Below the pieces are notes generated by a model. The model saw only the letters and a program-made list of their open reading frames with translations, was not told where the DNA came from and ran no database searches. From positions 1 through 42,476 of the forward strand of contig SFNM01000018.1 of assembly GCA_004552725.1 (NCBI GenBank): DNA of 42,476 bases, in the 5' to 3' direction. Source of the DNA: Bacteroidales bacterium (GTDB lineage Bacteria > Bacteroidota > Bacteroidia > Bacteroidales > Muribaculaceae). Below are positions 35,647 through 42,476 of the stretch, in pieces. Position numbers and translations under genes: made by a program. Numbering within the stretch: the first letter of the stretch is position 1; each line of letters starts with the position of its first letter.

Positions 35647-35961
35647 TTCCCCTCCCACCCTCCGGACACCACACACCTACCAGAAAGTGTGTCAAAAGTC
35701 GAAAATATAGTTGTAGGACCGCAATTGGGCCATCCGGGTACGCCGCAGCAAGCCGCGGCGCTACAAGTAATCGATTGAATATGCGTAAATTAACCATATT
35801 CTTCTACTAAAACCCCTGTACTCCTGTGGATTTTTGCGCACGAATGGCGGGCGCTCCGCGGTTATACCATTTTTCGGCCATTTTTTATCATTTTCGGTGT
35901 TTGGAACGTTTTTTGAAAGCCTTTGCACCAAATTTCATAACACACTACCACATTATTCCCC
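35647..35961. other. Intergenic region between the regulator and the pyrG promoter
   Basis: No gene seen. It contains the second copy of the 23-base dispersed repeat (35743-35765), able to form a CGCCGC/GCGGCG hairpin, and a short segment at 35851-35863 (gcgctccgcggtt) that shares 11 bases with the hairpins of the transposase-associated array downstream. No convincing U-tract terminator for the regulator gene is visible. Confidence 0.5.
35743..35765. repeat. Short dispersed repeat, copy 2
   Basis: Matches 3310-3332 with two mismatches in 23 bases. Preceded by CG it forms a 6-bp CGCCGC/GCGGCG stem with an 8-base loop. Confidence 0.4.
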
Positions 35962-35969
35962 TAACTTTG
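35962..35969 (+). promoter_or_regulatory. -7 box of the pyrG leader
   Basis: TAACTTTG, a match to TAnnTTTG. Transcription from here would give a leader of about 260 bases before the pyrG GTG start. No -33 TTG at 19-21 bases. Confidence 0.5.
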
Positions 35970-36078
35970 CATTGTCGAAAGTCAACCACACATTCGCAAC
36001 CTCCCTCATCAACCCATGAACAACACAGTTTTCTTCATAAAATAAGTTTCAGGTATTAGTTAGTTTATAGTCTCAAAT

Positions 36079-36155
36079 ACGGCGACGCAACCCTCCATCT
36101 CTCTCCTCGAATTGTTGCGTGGTAGACTTTAGGGCGTTGCGTCGCCGTTCTTTTG
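36079..36155 (+). promoter_or_regulatory. Terminator-like hairpin in the pyrG leader (possible attenuator)
   Basis: A 13-bp perfect stem, ACGGCGACGCAAC (36079-36091) with GTTGCGTCGCCGT (36136-36148), followed by TCTTTTG. The 44-base loop contains a second GTTGCGT (36114-36120) that could pair with the same ACGCAAC (36085-36091), giving mutually exclusive structures. The preceding gene ends more than 400 bases upstream, so the hairpin more likely belongs to the pyrG leader than to that gene. Attenuation is inference. Confidence 0.5.
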
Positions 36156-36210
36156 AAAAATAGTTGTAAATTCTCCTCATAATTTACTTGGTAAAGGTGT
36201 TTATTTAGGC

Positions 36211-36237
36211 CGCCGGACCTCGATGAGAAGTCCGGCG
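36211..36237 (+). promoter_or_regulatory. Hairpin covering the pyrG start codon
   Basis: CGCCGGAC (36211-36218) pairs with GTCCGGCG (36230-36237); the loop can add a CTC/GAG pairing with a GAT tip. The last paired base is the first base of the GTG start codon, so folding would restrict initiation. Confidence 0.6.
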
Positions 36238-37850
36238 TGGATACTAAATATATATTTGTGACCGGCGGCGTGGTGTCGTCGCTTGGCAAAGGCATTATTT
36301 CCGCCTCTTTGGCCTGCTTGCTCAAAGCGCGCGGTTTCAGAGTTACAATCCAAAAGTTCGACCCTTACATCAACATCGACCCCGGCACCCTCAACCCTTA
36401 CGAGCACGGTGAATGTTACGTAACCGTCGACGGCCATGAAGCCGACCTCGACCTCGGTCACTACGAACGCTTCACCAACATTCAAACCACTCGCGCCAAC
36501 AACGTCACCACCGGCCGCATCTACCAAAGCGTCATCGACAAAGAACGCCGCGGCGACTACCTCGGCAAAACCGTGCAAATCGTACCCCACATCACCGACG
36601 AAATCAAACGCGCCGTCAAAGCACTCGGCAACACCGGCAATTTCGACTTCGTCATCACCGAAATCGGCGGCGTGGTCGGCGACATCGAGTCGCTCCCCTT
36701 CCTCGAAGCTGTGCGTCAACTCCGTTGGGAACTCGGCTCCAACAGTCTCTGTATCCACCTCACTTACGTGCCCTACATCGCCGCCGCTAAGGAACTTAAG
36801 ACCAAGCCCACTCAGCACTCGGTGAAAAAACTCCAAGAACTGGGTATCCAGCCCGACGTGTTGGTTCTGCGCACCGAGCGCAACATTTCTCCCGAAATGC
36901 GTCGCAAAATCGCTCTGTTCTGCAACGTGGCCGCCGACGCCGTGGTGCAATCCATCGACGTCGACACCATCTACCGCGTGCCGCTCAAGATGCACGAGCA
37001 GCAACTCGATCAAATCGTGCTGCGCAAAACCCTCACTTCCTCCGAAGGCGAGCCCAACATGGGCCCGTGGATGGACTTCCTCAACAAGATGGACGCCGCC
37101 ACCGAAACCGTCACCATCGGCCTGGTGGGCAAATACGTCGAACTTCAAGACGCCTACAAATCCATCAACGAAGCTCTCTTCCAAGCCGCCACTTACAATT
37201 GCCACAAACTCCGCCTCATCTACATCCATAGCGAAAAAGTCAATCCCGACAACGTGGCCGAGCGCCTCCAAGGCCTCGACGGCGTAATCATCGCCCCGGG
37301 CTTCGGTCAGCGCGGCATCGAAGGCAAGTTCGTGGCCCTCAAATACTGCCGCGAGCACAATATCCCCACATTCGGCATCTGCCTCGGCATGCAATGTATG
37401 GTCATCGAATTTGCTCGCGACGTCCTCGGATACACCGACGCCAACTCCACCGAGATGGACCACGCCACTCCACACAACGTCATCGACCTCATGGAAGAGC
37501 AAAAGAGCATCTCCAACATGGGCGGCACTATGCGCCTCGGAGCATACGAATGTCGCCTCGCTCCCGGCTCTAAGGCCACCGAAGCCTACGGCACCGAACT
37601 CATCCGCGAGCGCCATCGCCATCGCTTCGAGTTCAACAACGAATACCGCGACCAATTCGAACGCGCCGGCATGGCCTGCGTGGGCGAAAACCCCGAAACT
37701 CACCTGGTGGAAGTAGTCGAAATCCCCACGCTCCGCTGGTTTGTCGGCACTCAATATCACCCCGAATACTCATCTACGGTGCTTCAGCCCAACCCGCTGT
37801 TCCTCTCCTTTGTGAAGGCCGCTATTGCTTACGGCCACGAGCACCTCTAA
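36237..37850 (+). CDS. pyrG: CTP synthase
   Basis: 537 residues. It converts UTP to CTP with ATP and glutamine in the cytoplasm. The start is GTG at 36237: it is the only usual start in frame after the stop at 36192, and it yields VDTKYIFVTGGVVSSLGKGI (first residue Met), the conserved N-terminus. The synthase domain shows KFDPYINIDPGTLNPYEHGE and GGVVGDIESLPFLEA. The class I glutaminase domain (about 290-537) has nucleophile Cys382 in GICLGMQC and the His508/Glu510 pair in QYHPEYS. A structured leader of about 260 bases precedes it. yidC follows after 13 bases, an arrangement common in Bacteroidales. Confidence 0.96.
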   Translation: MDTKYIFVTGGVVSSLGKGIISASLACLLKARGFRVTIQKFDPYINIDPGTLNPYEHGECYVTVDGHEADLDLGHYERFTNIQTTRANNVTTGRIYQSVIDKERRGDYLGKTVQIVPHITDEIKRAVKALGNTGNFDFVITEIGGVVGDIESLPFLEAVRQLRWELGSNSLCIHLTYVPYIAAAKELKTKPTQHSVKKLQELGIQPDVLVLRTERNISPEMRRKIALFCNVAADAVVQSIDVDTIYRVPLKMHEQQLDQIVLRKTLTSSEGEPNMGPWMDFLNKMDAATETVTIGLVGKYVELQDAYKSINEALFQAATYNCHKLRLIYIHSEKVNPDNVAERLQGLDGVIIAPGFGQRGIEGKFVALKYCREHNIPTFGICLGMQCMVIEFARDVLGYTDANSTEMDHATPHNVIDLMEEQKSISNMGGTMRLGAYECRLAPGSKATEAYGTELIRERHRHRFEFNNEYRDQFERAGMACVGENPETHLVEVVEIPTLRWFVGTQYHPEYSSTVLQPNPLFLSFVKAAIAYGHEHL

Positions 37851-37863
37851 TCCCGTTTCTCTC

Positions 37864-39906
37864 ATGGACAAAAACACCGTTTGGGGCTTAGTGCTCATGG
37901 CCGCCATCTTCTTTGGCTTCATGTACTGCAACAAGCCCACCCCTCAAGAAAACACTCCGCAGCAAACATCCGCTGCCGCCGCATCTTCCGCTGCCGCCGC
38001 TCAGTCCTCCGGCGCCCAATTCCTCTCCCCCTCCCAATTGGGACACCTCCGTCAAGCCGTGGCTTCGTTAGGCACCGACAGCGTATACACCGACCCCGCC
38101 CTCAACCTGCGCCTCACCGCTGATGGCGTCACCGGTGCCGTGGCCGTCGACTCCACCTCCGTGGCCATCGAAGCGCTCTCCGACTCGGCCTCTACCCTCG
38201 ACCCCGACTTGCGCCTTAAGGCCATCGCTTCCGTCGAAGCGCTCATCAACCGCAGCGCCAAATACGGCGCCTTCGCTCCTTGCCTCTCCGGCGACAACAC
38301 CCCCGTAGTACTCGAAAACGACCTGGTGAAAATCACCCTCAACTCCCGCGGCGCTATGGTGGCTCAAGCCGAACTCAAGCAGCACTTCTCCACCCGCAAC
38401 GGCGATGCCGAACCCATCGCGCTCTTCCGCGGCCTCAACGACGGATACGGCTTCATATTCACCACCAACGACCAACGCCTCGACACCCGCGACTTCAACT
38501 TCAAAGTGGCCGAAGCCAACGACTCTACCGTGCTCTTCCAACTCCCCCTGAGCAACGGCGCCTCCTGGGGCATCCGCTACACTCTCTCGCCCGACAACTA
38601 CCTCCTCCACACCGAGTTGGTGCAACAAGGCATGGCCAACGCTCTCCCCGCTTCTACCGCCTCCCTCGACTTCCAATGGCACCAAACCATGGCTCGCAAC
38701 GAGAAAGGTCGCACTTTCGAAGAACGCAATTCCGGCATATATTATAAATATGTGGGCGACTCCCCCGACGACCTTAACGCCTCCTCCGACGCTTCCGAAG
38801 CTCTCAACAACCGCGTGAAATGGGTCGCTTTCAAAAATCAATACTTCTCATCGGTAATCATCGCTCGCGACTACTTCACCACCGCTCAAGTGTCGCACTC
38901 CCAAATCAAAGAGGGCGACTACGTCAAGGACCTCAACATGGCCGCTTCGCTCCCTTACACCACCGCCGACGGCTCCGCCGCCTCGTTCGACTTCTACTTC
39001 GGCCCTAACGAATACGACCGCCTCGCCGACCTCGACCAAGCCGTCGACGCCTCCGAAGACCTCGACTTGGTGCGCCTCATTCCTCTGGGCTGGAGCCTAT
39101 TCCGCTGGATTAACACCCTGATTATCATCCCCGTATTCGACTTCCTCGCTTCCTCCGGCATGAACATGGGCATCGTTATCCTGCTGCTCACCCTCTTCAT
39201 CAAACTCATCATCTTCCCCTTCACCTACAAGAGTTTCAAGGGTCAAGCACGCATGCGCCTCCTCCGCCCCGAAATCGACGAAATCAACAAAAAATACCCC
39301 GGCCAAGAGAATATGCAGAAACGCCAACAAGAAACCATGGCGCTCTACTCCCGCGCCGGCGCTTCCCCATTCTCCGGCTGCCTCCCCATGCTGCTGCAGA
39401 TGCCCGTCTTAGTGGCCATGTTCTCTTTCCTGCCCTCCGCCATCGCCCTCCGCGGCGAGTCGTTCCTCTGGGCCTCCGACCTCTCCGCCCCCGACTTCAT
39501 CGTCGAACTCCCATTCTCCATCCCATTCTACGGCAACGGCGTGGCTCTCTTCTGCTTGATGATGACCGTGGTCAACGTGGTGTATATGCGCATCAACATG
39601 CAAAACCAACCCGGCGGCGAAGGCATGCCCGGCATGAAATGGATGATGTACCTCATGCCCGTCATGTTCCTCTTCTTCTTCAACGACTACGCCTCCGGCC
39701 TCTCCTACTACTACTTCCTGTCGCTGCTCATCACCATCGTACAAACATGGGCCTTCCGCCGCTTCATGGACCACGATAAAGTGCGCGCCGAACTCCTGGC
39801 CAACCTCAAAAACCCCAAGAAAGCCAAAGGCTTCATGGCCCGCCTCCAAGAAGCACAGCGCCAAGCCGAAGCCGCCCAACGCGCCGCCAACAAGCGCCGC
39901 CGCTAA
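37864..39906 (+). CDS. yidC: Membrane protein insertase YidC
   Basis: The frame opens at 37825 inside pyrG, but the ATG at 37864 begins the typical N-terminus MDKNTVWGLVLMAAIFFGFM, giving 680 residues. Layout: signal-anchor helix (5-21), Ala/Ser-rich linker (about 35-55), large periplasmic beta domain (about 95-400), then the conserved insertase core with helices from about 415 onward (ILLLTLFIKLIIFPFTYKSF, with MLLQMPVLVAMFSFLPSAIA and the late helices near YYYFLSLLITIVQTWAF). The C-terminal tail is Lys/Arg/Ala-rich and probably contacts the ribosome. It inserts and folds inner-membrane proteins with or without Sec. Confidence 0.95.
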   Translation: MDKNTVWGLVLMAAIFFGFMYCNKPTPQENTPQQTSAAAASSAAAAQSSGAQFLSPSQLGHLRQAVASLGTDSVYTDPALNLRLTADGVTGAVAVDSTSVAIEALSDSASTLDPDLRLKAIASVEALINRSAKYGAFAPCLSGDNTPVVLENDLVKITLNSRGAMVAQAELKQHFSTRNGDAEPIALFRGLNDGYGFIFTTNDQRLDTRDFNFKVAEANDSTVLFQLPLSNGASWGIRYTLSPDNYLLHTELVQQGMANALPASTASLDFQWHQTMARNEKGRTFEERNSGIYYKYVGDSPDDLNASSDASEALNNRVKWVAFKNQYFSSVIIARDYFTTAQVSHSQIKEGDYVKDLNMAASLPYTTADGSAASFDFYFGPNEYDRLADLDQAVDASEDLDLVRLIPLGWSLFRWINTLIIIPVFDFLASSGMNMGIVILLLTLFIKLIIFPFTYKSFKGQARMRLLRPEIDEINKKYPGQENMQKRQQETMALYSRAGASPFSGCLPMLLQMPVLVAMFSFLPSAIALRGESFLWASDLSAPDFIVELPFSIPFYGNGVALFCLMMTVVNVVYMRINMQNQPGGEGMPGMKWMMYLMPVMFLFFFNDYASGLSYYYFLSLLITIVQTWAFRRFMDHDKVRAELLANLKNPKKAKGFMARLQEAQRQAEAAQRAANKRRR

Positions 39907-39908
39907 TC

Positions 39909-39957
39909 CCCCACCCCGCCGCCGGCACAGTGCACCCGGTAGCCGGAGGCGGGTTGG
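39909..39957 (+). terminator. GC-rich hairpin after yidC
   Basis: CACCCCGCC (39912-39920) and CCGGC (39922-39926) can pair with GCCGG (39942-39946) and GGCGGG (39948-39953) in a long imperfect stem just after the yidC stop. There is no U run, so it may be a transcript-stabilising or weak terminator structure. Confidence 0.4.
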
Positions 39958-40012
39958 TGTGGTGAGGCGGAAGCCTACGTGGGGAGCACAGGATGAGATG
40001 GCCGCCCATGAT

Positions 40013-40411
40013 GGTACGTGCGGAGCACGTTGCTCTTTGTCAAACCCCACGTTGGCGTTAGCCTACGTGGGGGTAGGACGCGCGCTCTCACGATGCAGAA
40101 CCGCGAAGCGGTTCCTTATCTCCACGTTGCCAGGAGGAACCGCTCCGCGGTTCGGGTGCTTAGGGGAGCGCTGCCAGCCATGATGGAACGTGCGGAGCAC
40201 GTTGCTCTTTGTCAAACCCCACGTTGGCGTTAGCCTACGTGGGGGCAGGACGCGAGCTCTCGCGATGTAGAACCGCGGAGCGGTTCCTTATCTCCACGTT
40301 GCCAGGAGGAACCGCTCGCGGTTCGGGTACTTAGGGAGGCGCTACACCCCCCACGTAGGGGCTGCGCCCCAACGTGGGGTTTGACAAAGAGCAACGCGCT
40401 CCGCGCGTTCC
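40013..40411. repeat. REP-like hairpin repeat array, left of the transposase (two units)
   Basis: Two units start at about 40014 and 40186 (spacing 172). Each opens with ACGTGCGGAGCACGTTGCTC, runs through TTTGTCAAACCCCACGTTGG, a CCCCACGT/ACGTGGGG hairpin, and AACCGC-type hairpins with GGA or TCC loops. The second unit closes with an inverted copy of the opening (TTTGACAAAGAGCAACGCGC, ending at about 40411). The part 39985-40010 (gagcacaggatgagatgg) is a junction piece seen again right of the transposase. Confidence 0.85.
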
Positions 40412-40517
40412 CACCGCCACTTCCTTCCCTTTAGGGGAGGGCCGGGGTGAGGCTTCCACCCACCCTCCATTCTATGCTCCTATGGAGCCTTTCTACCGCA
40501 TACTAAACATAATATAT

Positions 40518-40967
40518 ATGAGTTACATAGGAATATACTTGCATATCGTGTTTGTTACCCGACACCGAACTAACTGCATAATTCCCGAAAAAGAACATAT
40601 CCTCTTCAAATATATTTGGGAAGTCCTAAAAAGCAAGAAGGTAGAACTCATCAGGATGAATGCAGCACTCAACCACATTCACATGCTGGTGAAGATGCCG
40701 CCCGACATCACCATCGCCGACTTAGTACGCGACATCAAACGCTCCTCATCGATAATGATAAAGACATCGTTAGGACTACCCGGTTTCGACGGTTGGGCAC
40801 GAGAATATGCAGCAATCAGCGTCTCCCCTAACGCATTAGATGCCGTTATCAACTACATCATCAACCAGAAAGAGCACCACAAAGTAGTTCCAATGCTCGA
40901 TGAGTATCGGTCGATGCTCTGTAGCGACAAATCCCAACGTCTAAGCCCCGACTGGTTCGACCAGTAA
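40518..40967 (+). CDS. REP-associated tyrosine transposase (RAYT), IS200-like Y1/HUH
   Basis: 149 residues from ATG 40518; the frame opens at 40374, but the extra 48 codons are repeat sequence. The IS200/TnpA-REP fold is evident: GIYLHIVFVTRHRTNCI (5-21), HUH metal motif NHIHMLVKMP (His53, His55), LVRDIKRSSS (69-78), and the helix with the nucleophile AVINYIINQKEHH (Tyr113). The catalytic residues are all present, so it should be able to nick and join single-stranded hairpin DNA. It lacks the paired ends of an autonomous IS and sits between arrays of related hairpin repeats, the hallmark of RAYTs, which are domesticated relatives that spread or maintain REP elements. Confidence 0.88.
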   Translation: MSYIGIYLHIVFVTRHRTNCIIPEKEHILFKYIWEVLKSKKVELIRMNAALNHIHMLVKMPPDITIADLVRDIKRSSSIMIKTSLGLPGFDGWAREYAAISVSPNALDAVINYIINQKEHHKVVPMLDEYRSMLCSDKSQRLSPDWFDQ

Positions 40968-40980
40968 CGCCCATAATAGT

Positions 40981-41736
40981 ACGTGCGCAGCACAGGATGA
41001 GATGGCCGGCCGCGGATGGTACGTGCGGAGCACGTTGCTCTTTGTCAAACCCCACGTTGGCGTTAGCCTACGTGGGGAGCAGGAGGTGCTCTCTCGCGAT
41101 GTAGAACCGCGGAGCGGTTCCTTATCTCTACGTTGGCAGGAGGAACCGCTCCGCGGTTCGGGTGCTTACGGAGGCGCTGCACCCCCACGTAGTGGCGTGC
41201 GCCCCAACGTGGGGAGCACAGGATGAGATGGCCGGCCGCGGATGGTACGTGCGGAGCACGTTGCTCTTTGTCAAACCCCACGTTGGCGTTAGCCTACGTG
41301 GGGGTAGGACGCGCTCTCTCGCGATGTAGAACCGCGGAGCGGTTCGGGTACTTAGGGGAGCGCTGCCGCCCGCGATGGTACGTGCGGAGCACGTTGCTCT
41401 TTGTCAAACCCCGCGTTGGCGTTAGCCTACGTGGGGGCAGGACGCGCTCTCTCGCGATGCAGAACTGCGGAGCTGTTCGGGTGCTTAGGGGAGCGCTGCC
41501 GCCCGCGATGGTACGTGCGGAGCACGTTGCTCTTTGTCAAACCCCACGTTGGCGTTAGCCTACGTGGGGGCAGGACGCGCGCTCTCGCGATGTAGAACCG
41601 CGGAGCGGTTCCTTATCTCCACGTTGCCAGGAGGAACCGCTCCGCGGTTCGGGTGCTTAGGTGGCGCTACTCCCCCCACGTAGGGGCGTGCGCCCCAACG
41701 TGGGGTTTGACAAAGAGCAACGCGCTCCGCGCGTTC
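40981..41736. repeat. REP-like hairpin repeat array, right of the transposase (four units)
   Basis: Units start at about 41019, 41245, 41378 and 41511 (spacings 226, 133, 133). The units at 41245 and 41378 lack the middle TTATCTCCACGTTGCCAGG segment; the last unit is full length and ends with the inverted closing arm at about 41736. Each carries the same hairpins as the left array. Short reading frames here come from the repeat and are not genes. Confidence 0.85.
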
Positions 41737-41905
41737 CTGTCACCCACCGGCCACACGCGCTCCTGCCTGCCATCACCCACCTGCATGTCCTCCGGCGCAC
41801 CCCCAACGCGCTCCGCGCGTTCCCTACCTCCCACCCTGTGCGCACCTCCGGCCGACACCGGCCACCCACCCTGGCCTCCGGCGCACCCACACGCGCTCCG
41901 CGCGT
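41719..41905. repeat. Three isolated ACGCGCTCCGCGCGT palindromes
   Basis: AACGCGC-TCC-GCGCGTT occurs at 41719-41735 (the closing arm of the array) and 41805-41821, and ACGCGC-TCC-GCGCGT at 41891-41905, separated by C-rich spacers (ccaccc, cctccggcgcaccc). They are free-standing copies of the array's hairpin. Confidence 0.75.
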
Positions 41906-41944
41906 TCTCCCCCAGGCGTCTGTGGAGATTTAAGGTTTTTTAAC

Positions 41945-41975
41945 TTTGTGGTATGGGGGAAATGTTGTAAATTTG
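41945..41975 (+). promoter_or_regulatory. Promoter of the gene at the right edge
   Basis: TTTG (41945-41948), 19-base spacer, TAAATTTG (41968-41975): a full match to the Bacteroidota consensus, about 107 bases before the ATG at 42082. The leader 41976-42081 is AT-rich with nothing else evident. Confidence 0.7.
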
Positions 41976-42081
41976 CCACCAAATCGCAGAGATACTTCCT
42001 TAACATCTACGATTCCAGTCACATTAGAAATTAATAAACTAAACTAATACATCAAACTTAACCAAAAAAAAATTACTTACT

Positions 42082-42476
42082 ATGAAAAAATTCCTACTTC
42101 TTATCGTGGGGGTTCTCTTCGCCTTGTCTGCTAATGCAGAGAATAAGACGTGGACAATCTACGCAAACGTATCGGCCAAAGAATGGACAGAAGTTTGGCT
42201 TCGCTACGGTGACTACGGAAATAGTGCGAATGTAGCTAAGGGTTGGGTAGTAGACCCCGTAAATAATATCTATAAATTCCAATTTACAGCAGATAGCGGA
42301 CTAAGCTCAATAGCTTTCACCAATTGGGGTACTGCTTGGGGTAGTCCATCATCATCAGATTGGGGCAAAAATATTGTAGGTGATTTCAAACCCAATAATT
42401 CTGATGCTAATTATGACTTGGCAAATGGCAAACTTTACACATTTAAGTCAGGCAGCGAGAATGGTGCTCCAGCAAC
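42082..42476 (+). CDS. Secreted protein, partial (runs off the window)
   Basis: The frame from ATG 42082 is open to the end of the window (131 codons and two bases), so the C-terminus is missing. It starts with a signal peptide (MKKFLLLIVGVLFALSANAE). The mature part begins KTWTIYANVSAKEWTEVWLR, then has several Trp/Gly/Ser segments (AFTNWGTAWGSPSSSDWGKN). The Trp pattern recalls small starch- or glycan-binding modules such as CBM25/26, but this is a weak resemblance. It is clearly more AT-rich than the array next to it and is preceded by a good promoter, so it is a real gene. Function undetermined. Confidence 0.65.
   Translation, partial: MKKFLLLIVGVLFALSANAENKTWTIYANVSAKEWTEVWLRYGDYGNSANVAKGWVVDPVNNIYKFQFTADSGLSSIAFTNWGTAWGSPSSSDWGKNIVGDFKPNNSDANYDLANGKLYTFKSGSENGAPA

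Noticed and set aside
36065..36325. Minus-strand 86-codon frame across the pyrG leader and start
   Set aside because: It overlaps the conserved pyrG N-terminus and leader hairpins and has no recognisable features.
36201..37760. A 519-codon antisense frame over pyrG
   Set aside because: It is the mirror of pyrG in GC-rich DNA with strong codon bias; composition is Val/Glu/His/Asp-rich and no family is recognisable.
40981..41736. Possible CRISPR array
   Set aside because: The repeats are 130-230 bases, imperfect and internally palindromic, with no short regular spacers and no cas genes.
41002..41933. Several short frames within the repeat array and C-rich spacers
   Set aside because: They arise from copies of the same repeat read in different frames and have no start signals or homology.
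1..42476. tRNA or rRNA genes
   Set aside because: I saw no cloverleaf with a GTTCGA-type T arm or rRNA-like sequence; not excluded by computation.

Overview
The window looks like a chromosomal segment of a Bacteroidales bacterium, most likely Muribaculaceae or a close relative. The reasons are SusC/SusD genes, a hybrid two-component regulator beside them, promoters with the Bacteroidota -7 box TAnnTTTG, lipoproteins with short lipoboxes, and secreted proteins ending in a NLQG...YIRRQG tail. Family names come from sequence motifs and memory; no database search was run.

Layout. (1) 69-3154, minus: a four-gene operon of small exported proteins of unknown function behind one promoter. (2) 3420-9054, minus: a TPR lipoprotein, a SotB-like sugar efflux transporter, an exported GH13 amylase, and prfB (RF2) with its programmed +1 frameshift. 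(3) 9191-13106, plus: a HicAB-type toxin-antitoxin pair, a YitT-family membrane protein, and a ptb-buk pair preceded by two copies of an inverted heptamer, one overlapping the promoter. (4) 13123-17253, minus: a cyclophilin lipoprotein, an M16 zinc protease and a polytopic GT-C-like membrane protein in tight succession, preceded by a small unknown gene. (5) 17319-18259, plus: nagB with its own promoter and a strong terminator. (6) 18322-35646: a levan/fructan utilisation locus. A divergent hybrid two-component sensor faces one minus-strand run of seven genes: GH32 exo-fructanase, FHS-type sugar permease, fructokinase, SusC, SusD, SusE-position lipoprotein and BT1760-like GH32 endo-levanase. 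Surface proteins would bind and cut levan, SusCD would import oligosaccharides, the exo-enzyme would release fructose, the permease and kinase would take it into the cytoplasm, and the sensor would respond to periplasmic fructose. After a terminator come two paralogous secreted proteins; the first carries two in-frame nonsense codons. (7) 35962-39906, plus: pyrG (GTG start, long structured leader) and yidC. (8) 40013-41905: a REP-associated HUH/Y1 transposase with its probable hairpin repeats on both sides, then a truncated secreted-protein gene running off the right edge.

The most notable items are the RAYT with its hairpin family, the structured pyrG leader with a hairpin on the start codon, the doubly interrupted PUL-adjacent paralog, and the paired dyads before ptb-buk.
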